DNA from: Microbulbifer sp. ALW1
GTDB lineage: Bacteria; Pseudomonadota; Gammaproteobacteria; Pseudomonadales; Cellvibrionaceae
DNA: 64,000 nucleotides
Assembly (NCBI RefSeq): GCF_009903625.1
Contig: NZ_CP047569.1
Location: 268,001-332,000, forward strand
Direction: 5' to 3'
The position numbers were made by a program, and so were the translations under genes. Each line of letters opens with the position of its first letter. Position 1 is the stretch's first letter. Positions 1-9,106 of the stretch are shown here, in pieces. The notes under the pieces are model-generated. The model saw only the letters and a program-made list of their open reading frames with translations, ran no database searches and was not told where the DNA came from.

Positions 1-735
1 GGCGCCATTGTTGTAGTCCTTCACATAGCCTTTGAAGGCCTCAGTCTTGCCGCTTTTCATCACCAGCCAATGGGCCAGCATCCAGCCACTGGCATACACA
101 CGGCCTTTTTCTTCATCCGGCGTGTTGTGCACCGTGGCCCGCAACAGTTCCTGCAGCGGCATGGGGCTGGTGTACAGCAGGGTCATGGCACGTTCACTGG
201 GAATGGCGCCCAGCTTGTAGGTGTTGCCCGGGCCAAAGGTCATGGTGGACATGAATTCGGCAAAGCCCTCACTGTACCAGTAGGGGTAGTGCGTGGTGGT
301 GCCGTTGTAGCTGAGGAAGTGGGTGTACTCGTGGAACAGGAACTCCCGCGCCGCCAGCTGGCGCTCGCCGGTGCGGCCGTCCAGGTTCACCAGTGCATAG
401 CTGCCCTCGGCGGTGGTATCGAAAAGACCATTGGTCATTTCCGACAGATCCTCACCCACCAGTCCCGCATAACTCTCGCGGTCGGCGGCGGCATAGATGG
501 TCAGCTTGGTGTCGTCACCCTCGGAGCCCAGCAGGGCGAGGGACACGGCACGGTAGCGCTCCAGATCCGCCGCCAGGGTGCGCACCGCCTGGGGGTCGCC
601 GTTGGTGATGATCTGGAAGTTAGCGCTGTCAATTTTGTACCAGGTGTCTTTGGCCAGGTTGTCGGCCATGGCTCCGCCGGCGTACAGCAGCGCACTGGAA
701 AGAAGGACTATGGAAGCGATGAATCGTGAAAACAT
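1..735 (-). CDS. Secreted zinc metallopeptidase of gluzincin type, 3' part outside window
   Basis: This is the first 245 codons of a gene that leaves the window at base 1. It starts at an ATG and opens with a signal peptide (MFSRFIASIVLLSSALLYAG) that probably ends near an AMA|DN site. Around residue 150 it carries HEYTH, an HExxH zinc motif, followed about 20 residues later by SEGFAEF, where the Glu would be the third zinc ligand. That is the gluzincin layout also found in DUF1570-type proteins. The protein is probably exported and acts on peptides in the periplasm or outside the cell; its substrate is unknown. It diverges from the hydrolase gene at 1084, with about 350 bp between them. The reading frame is the reverse complement and stays open to the window edge. 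A long open frame on the other strand (70-729) is its shadow. Confidence 0.8.
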   Translation of the reverse strand, partial: MFSRFIASIVLLSSALLYAGGAMADNLAKDTWYKIDSANFQIITNGDPQAVRTLAADLERYRAVSLALLGSEGDDTKLTIYAAADRESYAGLVGEDLSEMTNGLFDTTAEGSYALVNLDGRTGERQLAAREFLFHEYTHFLSYNGTTTHYPYWYSEGFAEFMSTMTFGPGNTYKLGAIPSERAMTLLYTSPMPLQELLRATVHNTPDEEKGRVYASGWMLAHWLVMKSGKTEAFKGYVKDYNNGA

Positions 736-1083
736 ATTCTGGCCACCTGGTTCAGGGTTCTCGAAGCAACTGACTGCTTTTTGTACAGCATTGCGCGAAT
801 TGCCACATTACCTGTTTTCACTGGTTAAAAAAAGAGCAATTTCAATTTGAGGGTTAAGTTCATCCCGTTATATGGGACCAAACAGTACCGACTGTTAAGT
901 CCGTACTAGTCCCGGCATGACCGGCAGGTTTCGCGTTTAAGTCCCCGCCAGTGGCCGGGAATGCCATCCCGGTTGGTAAAAATGGTCAGATTCGCCCCGG
1001 TTTGCCCTCCTAGAATGAATCCGCCCGTGAACAAGCACTCTCACCGGGTCACAAATATAAAAGCAATAATCAGAGAGAAAACC
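736..1083. promoter_or_regulatory. Divergent intergenic region with an imperfect palindrome
   Basis: About 350 bp separate the divergent starts at 735 and 1084. No convincing gene is visible here. Bases 884-907 form an imperfect 24-bp palindrome whose outer arms are AGTACCGACT and AGTCCGTACT, with 9 of 10 bases pairing across a short A/T-rich centre. It could be an operator for either gene, but no regulator is encoded nearby. An open frame runs in phase from 961 into the hydrolase. It was not used because the signal peptide begins at 1084. Confidence 0.4.
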
Positions 1084-2652
1084 ATGAAGACAATCGCCCT
1101 GCCGGCGCTGTTGGCCGCTGCCCTATCCTGCACTTTTATTCCCCTTAGCCCTGCCGCCCAGGCGGCCCCGACCTTTGTTGCCGACCTGGATATCACCAGC
1201 TTCGACGGCACCGAGCTAGACGCCAACCTGTTTATCCCCGAGACCCCGGCGCCCGCCGGCGGTTACCCCACAGTGCTGTTCACCAACAGCTGGGTGCTGG
1301 ACAAGCATCAGTACCTGCTGCAGGCAAAAGCACTGGCCGAGAATGGCTATCTGGTGATGAGTTACTCCACCCGTGGCTTTGGTGCCTCCGGAGGACTGGT
1401 GGATGTCGCCGGTGACAACACCATCACCGATGCCCGTGTGCTGATCGACTGGCTGGAAGACCATTATCCGGTGGGCAAACTGGGCATGGCCGGCATTTCC
1501 TATGGCGCCGGTGTCTCGTTGATCACCGCCGCACAGGATCCGCGGGTGGATGCGGTGGCGGCGCTCTCCGGCTGGTCCGACGTCATCGAAGGGCTCTACC
1601 CGGGCAACACCGTCAACCTAGTGTGGGGCACCATCCTCACCACCACCGCGTTCAACCTCGATCCGGAAGTGGACACCATCTGGGCCAACCTGCGCGCCAC
1701 TGAAAATATCCAGGGTGTAAAAGAATTCGCCGCCCCCCGCTCCGCACTCTCCTACGTACCGGAACTGAACAGCAACGGCACCGCCGTGCTCATGTCCAAC
1801 AACTTCGCCGACTACCTGTTCAAACCCAACAGCATGACCCGGCTCTACAGCCTGCTGGACGGTCCCAAAAAACTGCTCCTCAACCCGGGCACCCACGCCG
1901 TCACCGAAACCCTCGGCGGCAACAACGGCCACATCTGGGCCACTACCTTTCGCTGGTTTGATCACTACCTCAAGGGCGACGCCAACGGCATCGACAGCGA
2001 ACCCAAGGTCGACATGACCGTGCGCATCAGCAACGAGATCGAACAGTTCGACGACTTCCCGGTAACCGACACAACCACCCGCTACCACCTGCACCCCAGG
2101 CTCAGCTACTTCAATAACGCCAGTATGAAAACCAGCCCCTACAACGGTTGGGGCTGGAGCAACGACTTCCACGGCGGCGCCGACACCAAAGCCGGTACCG
2201 GCATCCCCGTGATTTCCGATGCGCTGGAAGGTTTTGGCATTCCGGTGTACACCAACATGACCGGCATCAACGGCTACTACGCCATCGAATACAACTCACC
2301 GGTGCACTGGAGCACCTTCAAAATCCGCGGCACTCCGACACTGGAGATGTGGATCAAACCCAGCAAGCCCGAAGTGCAACTCCAGGTACACCTCTACGAC
2401 ACGGGTCCACTTGGCCTCGGCCGCCTGATCACCCACGCCCCGCTCACCCTGCACGATGCTGCGGTGGGCCAGGCGCAGAAAGTTTCCCTGGAACTCTTCA
2501 CCACCTCCTACGACGTACCGCCCGGGCATGTGGTTACCCTCGCCATCGACACCCAGGGCGCCATCTATCAGAAGCCTGCTGATACCAATTACGAAATCGA
2601 GGTGCCCTATCGCAGCAGCCGGCAATCGGTGCTGACGATTCCTCACCTGTAA
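1084..2652 (+). CDS. Secreted alpha/beta hydrolase, CocE/NonD (X-Pro dipeptidyl-peptidase-like) family
   Basis: The 522-residue protein has a clear signal peptide (MKTIALPALLAAALSC, ending near AQAAP). Next comes an alpha/beta-hydrolase domain typical of the CocE/NonD and X-prolyl dipeptidyl peptidase S15 families. The nucleophile elbow is GISYG at residues 137-141 with Ser139, and upstream sits the family signature STRGFGASGG. A His in the NNGH segment near residue 285 is a reasonable catalytic candidate. The last 150 residues look like the beta-rich C-terminal domain of this family. Members cleave N-terminal X-Pro dipeptides, esters or acyl bonds; which applies here cannot be told. The ATG at 1084 follows an AGAGAG ribosome site. 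The frame could extend to 961, but that would bury the signal peptide. A hairpin terminator follows. Confidence 0.85.
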   Translation: MKTIALPALLAAALSCTFIPLSPAAQAAPTFVADLDITSFDGTELDANLFIPETPAPAGGYPTVLFTNSWVLDKHQYLLQAKALAENGYLVMSYSTRGFGASGGLVDVAGDNTITDARVLIDWLEDHYPVGKLGMAGISYGAGVSLITAAQDPRVDAVAALSGWSDVIEGLYPGNTVNLVWGTILTTTAFNLDPEVDTIWANLRATENIQGVKEFAAPRSALSYVPELNSNGTAVLMSNNFADYLFKPNSMTRLYSLLDGPKKLLLNPGTHAVTETLGGNNGHIWATTFRWFDHYLKGDANGIDSEPKVDMTVRISNEIEQFDDFPVTDTTTRYHLHPRLSYFNNASMKTSPYNGWGWSNDFHGGADTKAGTGIPVISDALEGFGIPVYTNMTGINGYYAIEYNSPVHWSTFKIRGTPTLEMWIKPSKPEVQLQVHLYDTGPLGLGRLITHAPLTLHDAAVGQAQKVSLELFTTSYDVPPGHVVTLAIDTQGAIYQKPADTNYEIEVPYRSSRQSVLTIPHL

Positions 2653-2679
2653 TACCGGTTCCCCTGAATAGGACTGCTC

Positions 2680-2707
2680 CGGCGCCGGATTCATTCCGGC
2701 GCTTTTC
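2680..2707 (+). terminator. Rho-independent terminator after the alpha/beta hydrolase
   Basis: Arms GCGCCGGA (2682-2689) and TCCGGCGC (2695-2702) pair perfectly around a 5-base loop and are followed by TTTT. This ends the transcript from 1084 and isolates the peptidase gene downstream. Confidence 0.75.
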
Positions 2708-2813
2708 CCACCCCATTTATCCCTTCTAACCCTTCCACCTTTCGGGTTCTTACACGTAAACCGCTACAATTGGGGCACTTCTGACCGCGAATTTCCCAAA
2801 AGATCGAGTAATT

Positions 2814-5600
2814 ATGCGACAACTTGCCCTACCAACACTCTTGGCTGGACTTTTACTCTTTGCCGGCTGCGATACCCAGAATAAAAACGCACCTGACGGC
2901 GCTGATACAGATAAACCGGCTACGACAGAAAGTGCACCCCAGGACTCCGCCAAAGCTGGTATGCACCCCGCTACGGAAGCAGGCGCCTCCGCAGAAGAGC
3001 AACCCCCGGCGGGCAAACTGCCCGACGGCGTGCGCCCCACCGCCTACCGCCTGGACCTGAACCTTGACCCGCGCCAGGACCGCTTCGACGGCCAGGTGGA
3101 GATCGACATCGAGCTGGACAAGCCCACCGACCATATCTGGATGCACGGCAACAATATCGACGTCGCCCACATCGAGGCCCTGATCCCCGGCGCCGCCGAC
3201 AAACAGAAAGCCGAGGACAAGGTCGTCGCCGCCCACTACCGCCAGATGCTGGAAAGCGGCGTGGTGCGCGTGGACTTCGCCGGCGGTGTACCTGCCGGCA
3301 AAATCACCCTGCGCATCAAATACAGTGCGCCTTTTGATAAAAATCTCGCCGGACTGTTCAAGGTCGAGGAAAAGGGCGAGGCCTATGCACTCGCCAAGTC
3401 CGAATCCATCCAGGCGCGACGTTTCCTGCCAGGCTTTGACGAACCCGGCCTCAAAGCCACTTACGACATCAACCTGACGATCCCCAAAGGCTACGTGGCC
3501 ATCGGCAATGCACCGGAAATGGGCCGCAGCGATGCGGGCGACGGCATGGAAAAAGTCACCTTTGCCCAGACCCGCCCGATGCCCACCTACCTGCTGTCAC
3601 TCGCCGTGGGCCCGTTCGATGTGGTGGAGCGCCCGGCGATTCCCGCGAACAAATACCGCAAGCAAGAACTGCCGCTGCGCGGCTTTGCCCGCAAAGGCCG
3701 CGGCAAGGACCTGAAATATATTCTCGATGTGACTCCACAAATGCTGCGCATTTTTGAAGAGCAGCTGCAGCGCCCCTACCCGTTCAAGAAGCTCGACATT
3801 GTCGCCGCGCCCCAGTGGCCCAGCGGCGCCACCGAGCTCTCCGCCGCCATCACTTACCGCGAGCAACGTATCCTGGTAGAAGGTGACGAGCCGGCACCCG
3901 GCCTGCGCCTGGCACTGCTCGGCGTACACGCCCATGAAATTGCGCATATGTGGTTTGGCAACCTGGTCACCCCGCCCTGGTGGGACGACCTGTGGCTCAA
4001 GGAAGGCTTTGCCACCTGGGGTACCCCGCTGGTACTCACCATCATGGAACCGGACGGCGGCCACGACCTGAATGCCGCAGTGAGCGCCATCCGCGCGATG
4101 AATCTGGACTCTCTCGCCAGCACCCGCGCCATTCGCGAGCCGATCACCGATAACAACGATATCCGCAACGCCTACGATGCCATCACCTACGCCAAGAGCC
4201 TGGGTGTTATCCACATGGTGGATGAATATTTCGGCGCAAATACGTTCCGCCCGGCACTGGGCCGCTATATCGAGACCTTTGCCGATGGCGTTGCCGACTC
4301 ACCGGATTTTTATAAAGTCATCGGCGATGAAACCAACAGCCCGCAACTGACCGAAACCTTCCGCACCTTTGTGGAACAGAAAGGCGTCCCCCTGCTGACC
4401 ATGAGCGTGGATTGCAGTACCCCAGACGCAGCTAAAATCCGTGTCTCCCAGCAGCGCTACAAACCCCTGGGCTCACCGATCAGTGACGACGGGCAGCAGT
4501 GGAGCATCCCCTTCTGTGGGCGCGGCAGTTCCGGCGTTAGCCAATGCGAATTCCTCACCAGTGCGCAGCAGGAGATCGAGGTATCCGGCGGCAGCTGCCC
4601 CGAGTGGGTAATGCCGAATGTAAACGGCAGTGGCTACTACCGTTTCAATATGGAAGAAAAATACTGGCAGGCACTGCTCAAGCAATTCGATTCACTCGAA
4701 CCCACCGAGCAACTGGCCGTGATCGACAGCGCCTTCGCCGCGTTTGAAGCGGGCCAGCTGAAGCCGACGACGCTCACTCAGGTCATCCAGCTCTCTGCCG
4801 CCTCCGACAAGCGCCAGGTGGTGGAAGCTTCGCTGAGTTACCTGGGCAAATACGCCGATCACTATGTGGACAAAGCGCACAGCAAAAACTGGCAGGCGTT
4901 CCTGAGCAAACTTTACGGGAACAAAGCCCAGCAATTGGCAGATAGTAGCGACTCAGAAAGCCAGCTGCTGTACAGCAAGCTGATCGGTTTCCTGGCGCTG
5001 GAAGGCAAAAATGCGGAAGCGCGCAAGCTGCTGCAGGAGAAGGCCGAGCAGTTTACCGGCTTCAATCAGGCGCGCGATCCTAAAGCCCTGGATTCGGATC
5101 TGTACACCAGCGCGTTGACCGTTGCGGTACAGGATTCCGGCAAGGAATTCCTCAATCACCTGATCAAGGTTCGCAGCGAGCTTGACGACCCGCTGCTCGA
5201 TAGCGCCAGTGCCGACGCCATTGGTCGCGTTACCGACCCGTCGCAACTGCACATCATCCACAACCTGGCACTCAGCGATGACATGGGGTCCCGCGAGGCC
5301 TTCGGCCTGATCCACAATGCACTGGCAGAACCCGCACTGCAGGAAAAAAACTGGCAGTGGTTGCAGGACAACTTCAGCGCAGTGGTCAACAAGATCCCAG
5401 AGCAGTGGCGCCGCAACACCCCGCGCTTTGCTGCAAGTTTCTGTGACCAGCACTCCCTGCAACAGGTACAGGCGCTGTTCACCCAGCAGAAAAAACTGGT
5501 GCCCGGATACCAGCGCGCGCTGGACCAGACCGAAGAAGGTATCAACCTGTGTATGGCCCTGAAGGAAAAAGGGCAGGCACTGGCAGCGAGCCTGAAATAG
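2814..5600 (+). CDS. M1-family zinc aminopeptidase, lipoprotein
   Basis: The 928-residue protein starts with a lipoprotein signal whose lipobox is FAGC (Cys19), so it is probably tethered to the outer membrane or periplasmic face. It has the M1 layout of an N-terminal beta domain, thermolysin-like catalytic domain and helical C-terminal region. Zinc ligands are His374 and His378 in HEIAH, plus Glu397 in LWLKEGFATW, with 18 residues between His378 and Glu397 as usual. A Tyr in DAITYAKS is the likely transition-state residue. The exopeptidase GxMEN motif is altered to GATEL near residue 340: the Glu is kept, while Met and Asn are lost. The enzyme should release N-terminal residues from peptides, perhaps for nutrient use. 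The gene stands alone between two terminators. Confidence 0.9.
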   Translation: MRQLALPTLLAGLLLFAGCDTQNKNAPDGADTDKPATTESAPQDSAKAGMHPATEAGASAEEQPPAGKLPDGVRPTAYRLDLNLDPRQDRFDGQVEIDIELDKPTDHIWMHGNNIDVAHIEALIPGAADKQKAEDKVVAAHYRQMLESGVVRVDFAGGVPAGKITLRIKYSAPFDKNLAGLFKVEEKGEAYALAKSESIQARRFLPGFDEPGLKATYDINLTIPKGYVAIGNAPEMGRSDAGDGMEKVTFAQTRPMPTYLLSLAVGPFDVVERPAIPANKYRKQELPLRGFARKGRGKDLKYILDVTPQMLRIFEEQLQRPYPFKKLDIVAAPQWPSGATELSAAITYREQRILVEGDEPAPGLRLALLGVHAHEIAHMWFGNLVTPPWWDDLWLKEGFATWGTPLVLTIMEPDGGHDLNAAVSAIRAMNLDSLASTRAIREPITDNNDIRNAYDAITYAKSLGVIHMVDEYFGANTFRPALGRYIETFADGVADSPDFYKVIGDETNSPQLTETFRTFVEQKGVPLLTMSVDCSTPDAAKIRVSQQRYKPLGSPISDDGQQWSIPFCGRGSSGVSQCEFLTSAQQEIEVSGGSCPEWVMPNVNGSGYYRFNMEEKYWQALLKQFDSLEPTEQLAVIDSAFAAFEAGQLKPTTLTQVIQLSAASDKRQVVEASLSYLGKYADHYVDKAHSKNWQAFLSKLYGNKAQQLADSSDSESQLLYSKLIGFLALEGKNAEARKLLQEKAEQFTGFNQARDPKALDSDLYTSALTVAVQDSGKEFLNHLIKVRSELDDPLLDSASADAIGRVTDPSQLHIIHNLALSDDMGSREAFGLIHNALAEPALQEKNWQWLQDNFSAVVNKIPEQWRRNTPRFAASFCDQHSLQQVQALFTQQKKLVPGYQRALDQTEEGINLCMALKEKGQALAASLK

Positions 5601-5617
5601 CGCAAAGCGCCACTTCG

Positions 5618-5648
5618 AAAACGGCAGCCACTGGCTGCCGTTTTTATT
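5618..5648. terminator. Strong terminator between convergent genes
   Basis: The sequence forms AAAACGGCAGCC, loop ACT, GGCTGCCGTTTTT. The stem is flanked by A on one side and T on the other, so it can stop transcription from both the aminopeptidase (+) and the serine hydrolase (-), which converge here. Confidence 0.85.
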
Positions 5649-5668
5649 TTGTCCCAAGTATTTGTGCT

Positions 5669-7474
5669 TTAGCGAGGAGCCTGCTGGCACAGGCTGCGAA
5701 TACCATGGGCCTCCTGCAGAGCCTCAAGCCAGTAATAGGTGTCGTTGTCGCTGAAGTAATAATAGATACTGTCGTTCGGCAACAGCACCACAGTGATGCC
5801 ACCAAAGCCGGATAAAAACGGGATCCATTGATTACCGCGGCAGCCGCTTAATTTTCCCACCACATTGTGCGCCCAGAAGCCATTGTTGTAGCGGTAATCG
5901 GCCAGTGGAACCGTGCCGGTATCCATGGGGTTGCGTTGCAGAGCCGCATTCAGTTCCCCCAGATTCAGTTTCTGTTGCCCGCCGAGCCTGCCCTTGTCGA
6001 TGCTGACAAAGCGGCCAATTTTGGCCACATCGTCCGGCAACCATATCAGCCCCCAACCGGTAAACGGCTGCGCCGCGGCATCGAAGGTGCGACGGGTATA
6101 TTGCCCCGTAGGACTCACTCCCAGCGGGCCCCAGAGATCGGCAACAATCGTGTCTCCAAACAAGTCCGCGTCACTGCCCCGCTCACCCCGCAGGTAGTCC
6201 GCCATAAGCGTGCCGGCAATGTAGGTATCCGAGGTGTGATAAACCCACTGGCTACCGGGGGAATCCTTGCGCGGATAATGGCCGCAGCTGTAGCTGAGCT
6301 TGCCACTGTGACTGTCTGACAGAAACAGGCCGTCGGTATGCTCGGCAGCCTCATCCACCATGTACGTTGCGCTGTCGTAATTGCCGGTAGCCATGTCCAG
6401 CAGATTATCGAGGGTGACATCACCCCAGTTACCGCTACGACAAGCGGGCACATGGTCACTGACGACCGTGTCTCGCACCCCCGGATACTGCTGTTGCAGT
6501 CGCATCATCGCGACACCGGCAAATACCGATTTTGCGATAGAGTAAGAAGGCAACACCAGAGATTCACAATAGGGATAGTTCCCGTGGCGGGTAACGCAAT
6601 CGCCCCGGTAGTGGTTGCCATCAATCACAAAACCCGTGGTGGTGACATGGCTGGGATCGGTACTGCCGGGGCTTTGAAAAACCGTGTAATCGGTGCCCGG
6701 ATAATCCGCACTCAGTGCCGACAGTGCCTTGATTGGCATCCGGGCTGCCACCTCTGCCTGATAATCCTGAATTCGCTGCTTCTGGTTGGCAATGGCCTGC
6801 GGCGTGTAGGTCGCATCGAGCAACCCCCACCAGTCTGCCTTGAAGTACAGACAGGTTTCACTACTAATCTGATAGGCAACTCTGGAAACAGAGCCATCGC
6901 CCTTGAACAAAAAACTCAGCACGCCGTTGTGGATACAATTGGCATTGCGCTGTTGCAGCGCAAAAGGTATCGCAGCGCGGCTGTAGCCCTTATCACCAAC
7001 CTCCTGCCACACACGTCCGGGTGTCAGCACATATTCCCAGTGCGGGTGACTGCTGGCGATGGAACCGCGCTCCAGGGGAAAAATGTGGCTTCCTGTTTGA
7101 AGAAACTGGAATGCGAATTCCGGCAAATGCTTGCGGGAATTGTCGTCTTCACCGGTGTGGGTGTAGTTATAGGTGTCCTTGATTTCGTTGAAGTTACCAG
7201 AGTGGGCCTCGCCGTACAGGGTGAGCGTGCCGGAAAAAACTTGCTGCGGGTGTGCTGCCGCAGCGGGTAACGCATAGCCCGAAAAATTGATCGGGCTGCT
7301 CGGGCCATCGCCAGTCAACAGCGCCTCGCCACGTAGCAACATTCGGGACACCTTGCCATCGCCGGTCAACTGGGCATATTCATTGCCGGCGTTCCCCCAG
7401 CCATACGCCGCTCCAGCCCACAGGGCCATCAGTGCCAGGCCAAGTGATTTTGTTGCTTTTATTGTTGCTGTCAT
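5669..7474 (-). CDS. Secreted serine hydrolase of beta-lactamase/penicillin-binding fold
   Basis: The 601-residue protein has an N-terminal signal peptide ending near AAYGWG. About 250 residues of unknown beta-rich sequence precede a serine beta-lactamase-like domain. The SxxK motif is SIAK (Ser312, Lys315). A later YHTSD segment fits the YxN-type second motif of class C enzymes and esterases, and an HNVVGK segment near the C terminus may serve as the KTG-like motif. It is probably an esterase or peptidase of the beta-lactamase-related family rather than a resistance enzyme. The ATG at 7474 is preferred to an in-frame TTG at 7495. It lies 30 bp downstream of the sulfotransferase gene on the same strand and is likely co-transcribed with it. 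Confidence 0.75.
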   Translation of the reverse strand: MTATIKATKSLGLALMALWAGAAYGWGNAGNEYAQLTGDGKVSRMLLRGEALLTGDGPSSPINFSGYALPAAAAHPQQVFSGTLTLYGEAHSGNFNEIKDTYNYTHTGEDDNSRKHLPEFAFQFLQTGSHIFPLERGSIASSHPHWEYVLTPGRVWQEVGDKGYSRAAIPFALQQRNANCIHNGVLSFLFKGDGSVSRVAYQISSETCLYFKADWWGLLDATYTPQAIANQKQRIQDYQAEVAARMPIKALSALSADYPGTDYTVFQSPGSTDPSHVTTTGFVIDGNHYRGDCVTRHGNYPYCESLVLPSYSIAKSVFAGVAMMRLQQQYPGVRDTVVSDHVPACRSGNWGDVTLDNLLDMATGNYDSATYMVDEAAEHTDGLFLSDSHSGKLSYSCGHYPRKDSPGSQWVYHTSDTYIAGTLMADYLRGERGSDADLFGDTIVADLWGPLGVSPTGQYTRRTFDAAAQPFTGWGLIWLPDDVAKIGRFVSIDKGRLGGQQKLNLGELNAALQRNPMDTGTVPLADYRYNNGFWAHNVVGKLSGCRGNQWIPFLSGFGGITVVLLPNDSIYYYFSDNDTYYWLEALQEAHGIRSLCQQAPR

Positions 7475-7504
7475 TTTCGATACACGAGCGGGCAACGGAA
7501 TTTG

Positions 7505-8977
7505 TTATAGCGGTACACCAGCTTGCTGTAGCATGGCCGCCAGGGGTTCGAGCTGATACTCATAGTGCCGCCAGTGCGCTACCGCCGATTTATACAGTGG
7601 TTGCCGAACCTGTACCGAGCTGGCCGTCGCCACGGCACTGCGGTTGTGATGGAACTCTTCACATTCTGGCTGCCAGTCGAGTTTGACAGCACTCACCAGC
7701 TCTCTCGCCTGCCTCGGAAAGTCCTCCACCAGCCGGTCATAACGCTGAAATCGAACCTTGCCTTGCAAGCTCTCTTGCCATTGGGACTTCAGCTTCCAGT
7801 ATCCTATGTAGTAGCGCCCCAGGTCGCTGAAGTCATAGGAAAAGGGATACCCCATCTGGAACAGTGTCTTGTACATGGCAAAGCAGGCATCCAGGGGGTG
7901 GCGATCCATCCAGATGACACTTGCGCCTGGCATGGATCGGGTGATCAGGCTGGCGTAGAGAAAATTTTGTGGTGTTTTATCAATATTCCGAGGGAGTGCC
8001 CCCGGAAAATTCTGCAATCGCTTAAGGTAGCTTTGCGCGATTTTTTCCGGCGCCCAAAGTGCCGTCTCCCTGACCAGGTCGCTCTTCGTAAGCTTTCTGC
8101 CAGAAGCGACCATCAGTGACATCGGAAAATCGGTAATCTCCCCAAGGCTTCTGCAATCACTGTGGCTAGACAGAATCCTGTCGACCAATGTGGTACCCGA
8201 TCGCGGCAAGCCGAATACAAAAACCGCCTCTTGCCCCACTTGCGCATCCGTTTCCCGTTCACCGCCACCGTCATGACACTGGCGGATCAAATCCAATGTC
8301 TCCAGGTCACCCTCTACTCGATATTGCATACCCCGACGGCGCAGGCTCGCCCCTTTCTGAAAGTGTGCGAACGCACCGGGGAACTCTTGCAAATCTTCCA
8401 GTTCTTTAGCAACGGCATAGTGCAGCTGGATCCGGTCCATTGGCGACAGCCGCTCTCCTGCCAACAAAGACTCAATGTGCGCAACATCATTTGATCCCGT
8501 AGTGGCCTTGTTTAAACCACTTTTTACCAGCTGAGCCTGACCATCCGCTGGGTTCTTCTCAAGTAGCGCCGTCAGTATTTCTTCTGCTTCAGTGGTTTTT
8601 CCCAGGGCCACCAGATTGACCGCAAGGTTGTACTTGCCATCGCGACTTCCTCCCGCGGCGAGCTGCCGATAAGTACTCACCGCCTCATCCAGCAACTGGC
8701 ACTGAACCAGCAACTGGGCGCACTCCGCGAGGTGCTGGGGCATATCTACAGCACGATCGAGATACTCGCGCACCAGCGCCCGCGCCTTGAGGTGTTCCCC
8801 ACAGAATATGAGGCTGCGAATGGTGTGCGGGAACAGCACCAGTGCATCTGAATATTTTGTTCGAGCATCGGAAAGAACTTCCAGGGCGTCAAAAAACCTT
8901 CCGTCCTGAAGTGCGGCATTGGCTTGCCGAATTGCACCCTGCGGCATTGCTTCAATCTTATCCACGTGTTCCGTCAT
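7505..8977 (-). CDS. TPR-containing sulfotransferase
   Basis: The 490-residue protein begins with tetratricopeptide-like helices over roughly residues 1-220. It then carries a sulfotransferase domain. GLPRSGTT at residues 256-263 is the 5'-phosphosulfate-binding loop for PAPS. A later WMDRHPLDACFAMYK segment matches the 3'-phosphate-binding part. Relatives sulfate tyrosines in peptides or other small acceptors; the acceptor here is unknown. The ATG at 8977 was chosen because 28 residues of an upstream TTG extension look non-coding. The gene lies between a TonB-dependent receptor and a serine hydrolase on the same strand, a setting common for this family in marine bacteria. Confidence 0.85.
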   Translation of the reverse strand: MTEHVDKIEAMPQGAIRQANAALQDGRFFDALEVLSDARTKYSDALVLFPHTIRSLIFCGEHLKARALVREYLDRAVDMPQHLAECAQLLVQCQLLDEAVSTYRQLAAGGSRDGKYNLAVNLVALGKTTEAEEILTALLEKNPADGQAQLVKSGLNKATTGSNDVAHIESLLAGERLSPMDRIQLHYAVAKELEDLQEFPGAFAHFQKGASLRRRGMQYRVEGDLETLDLIRQCHDGGGERETDAQVGQEAVFVFGLPRSGTTLVDRILSSHSDCRSLGEITDFPMSLMVASGRKLTKSDLVRETALWAPEKIAQSYLKRLQNFPGALPRNIDKTPQNFLYASLITRSMPGASVIWMDRHPLDACFAMYKTLFQMGYPFSYDFSDLGRYYIGYWKLKSQWQESLQGKVRFQRYDRLVEDFPRQARELVSAVKLDWQPECEEFHHNRSAVATASSVQVRQPLYKSAVAHWRHYEYQLEPLAAMLQQAGVPL

Positions 8978-9106
8978 TTGAATTCGCTGTATTGGATTAC
9001 CAGTATGCCAAACATTCCGACCATTCAAAAAAGGGGCGCAGAGCGCCCCCAAATACACCAATTAAATCAAGCAACAATGACAAGGCTCACACTTGATTCT
9101 TTGCGA

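Noticed and set aside
70..729. 219-codon open frame on the plus strand
   Set aside because: It is opposite the signal-peptide/HExxH protein on the minus strand, has no known motif and arises from high G+C.
1618..2172. 184-codon minus-strand open frame
   Set aside because: It lies antisense to the CocE/NonD-type hydrolase and has no motif.
5669..7474. Antibiotic-resistance beta-lactamase
   Set aside because: The SxxK domain is part of a much longer protein with an unrelated N-terminal half and lacks clear class A or C resistance signatures, so it was called only as a serine hydrolase of that fold.
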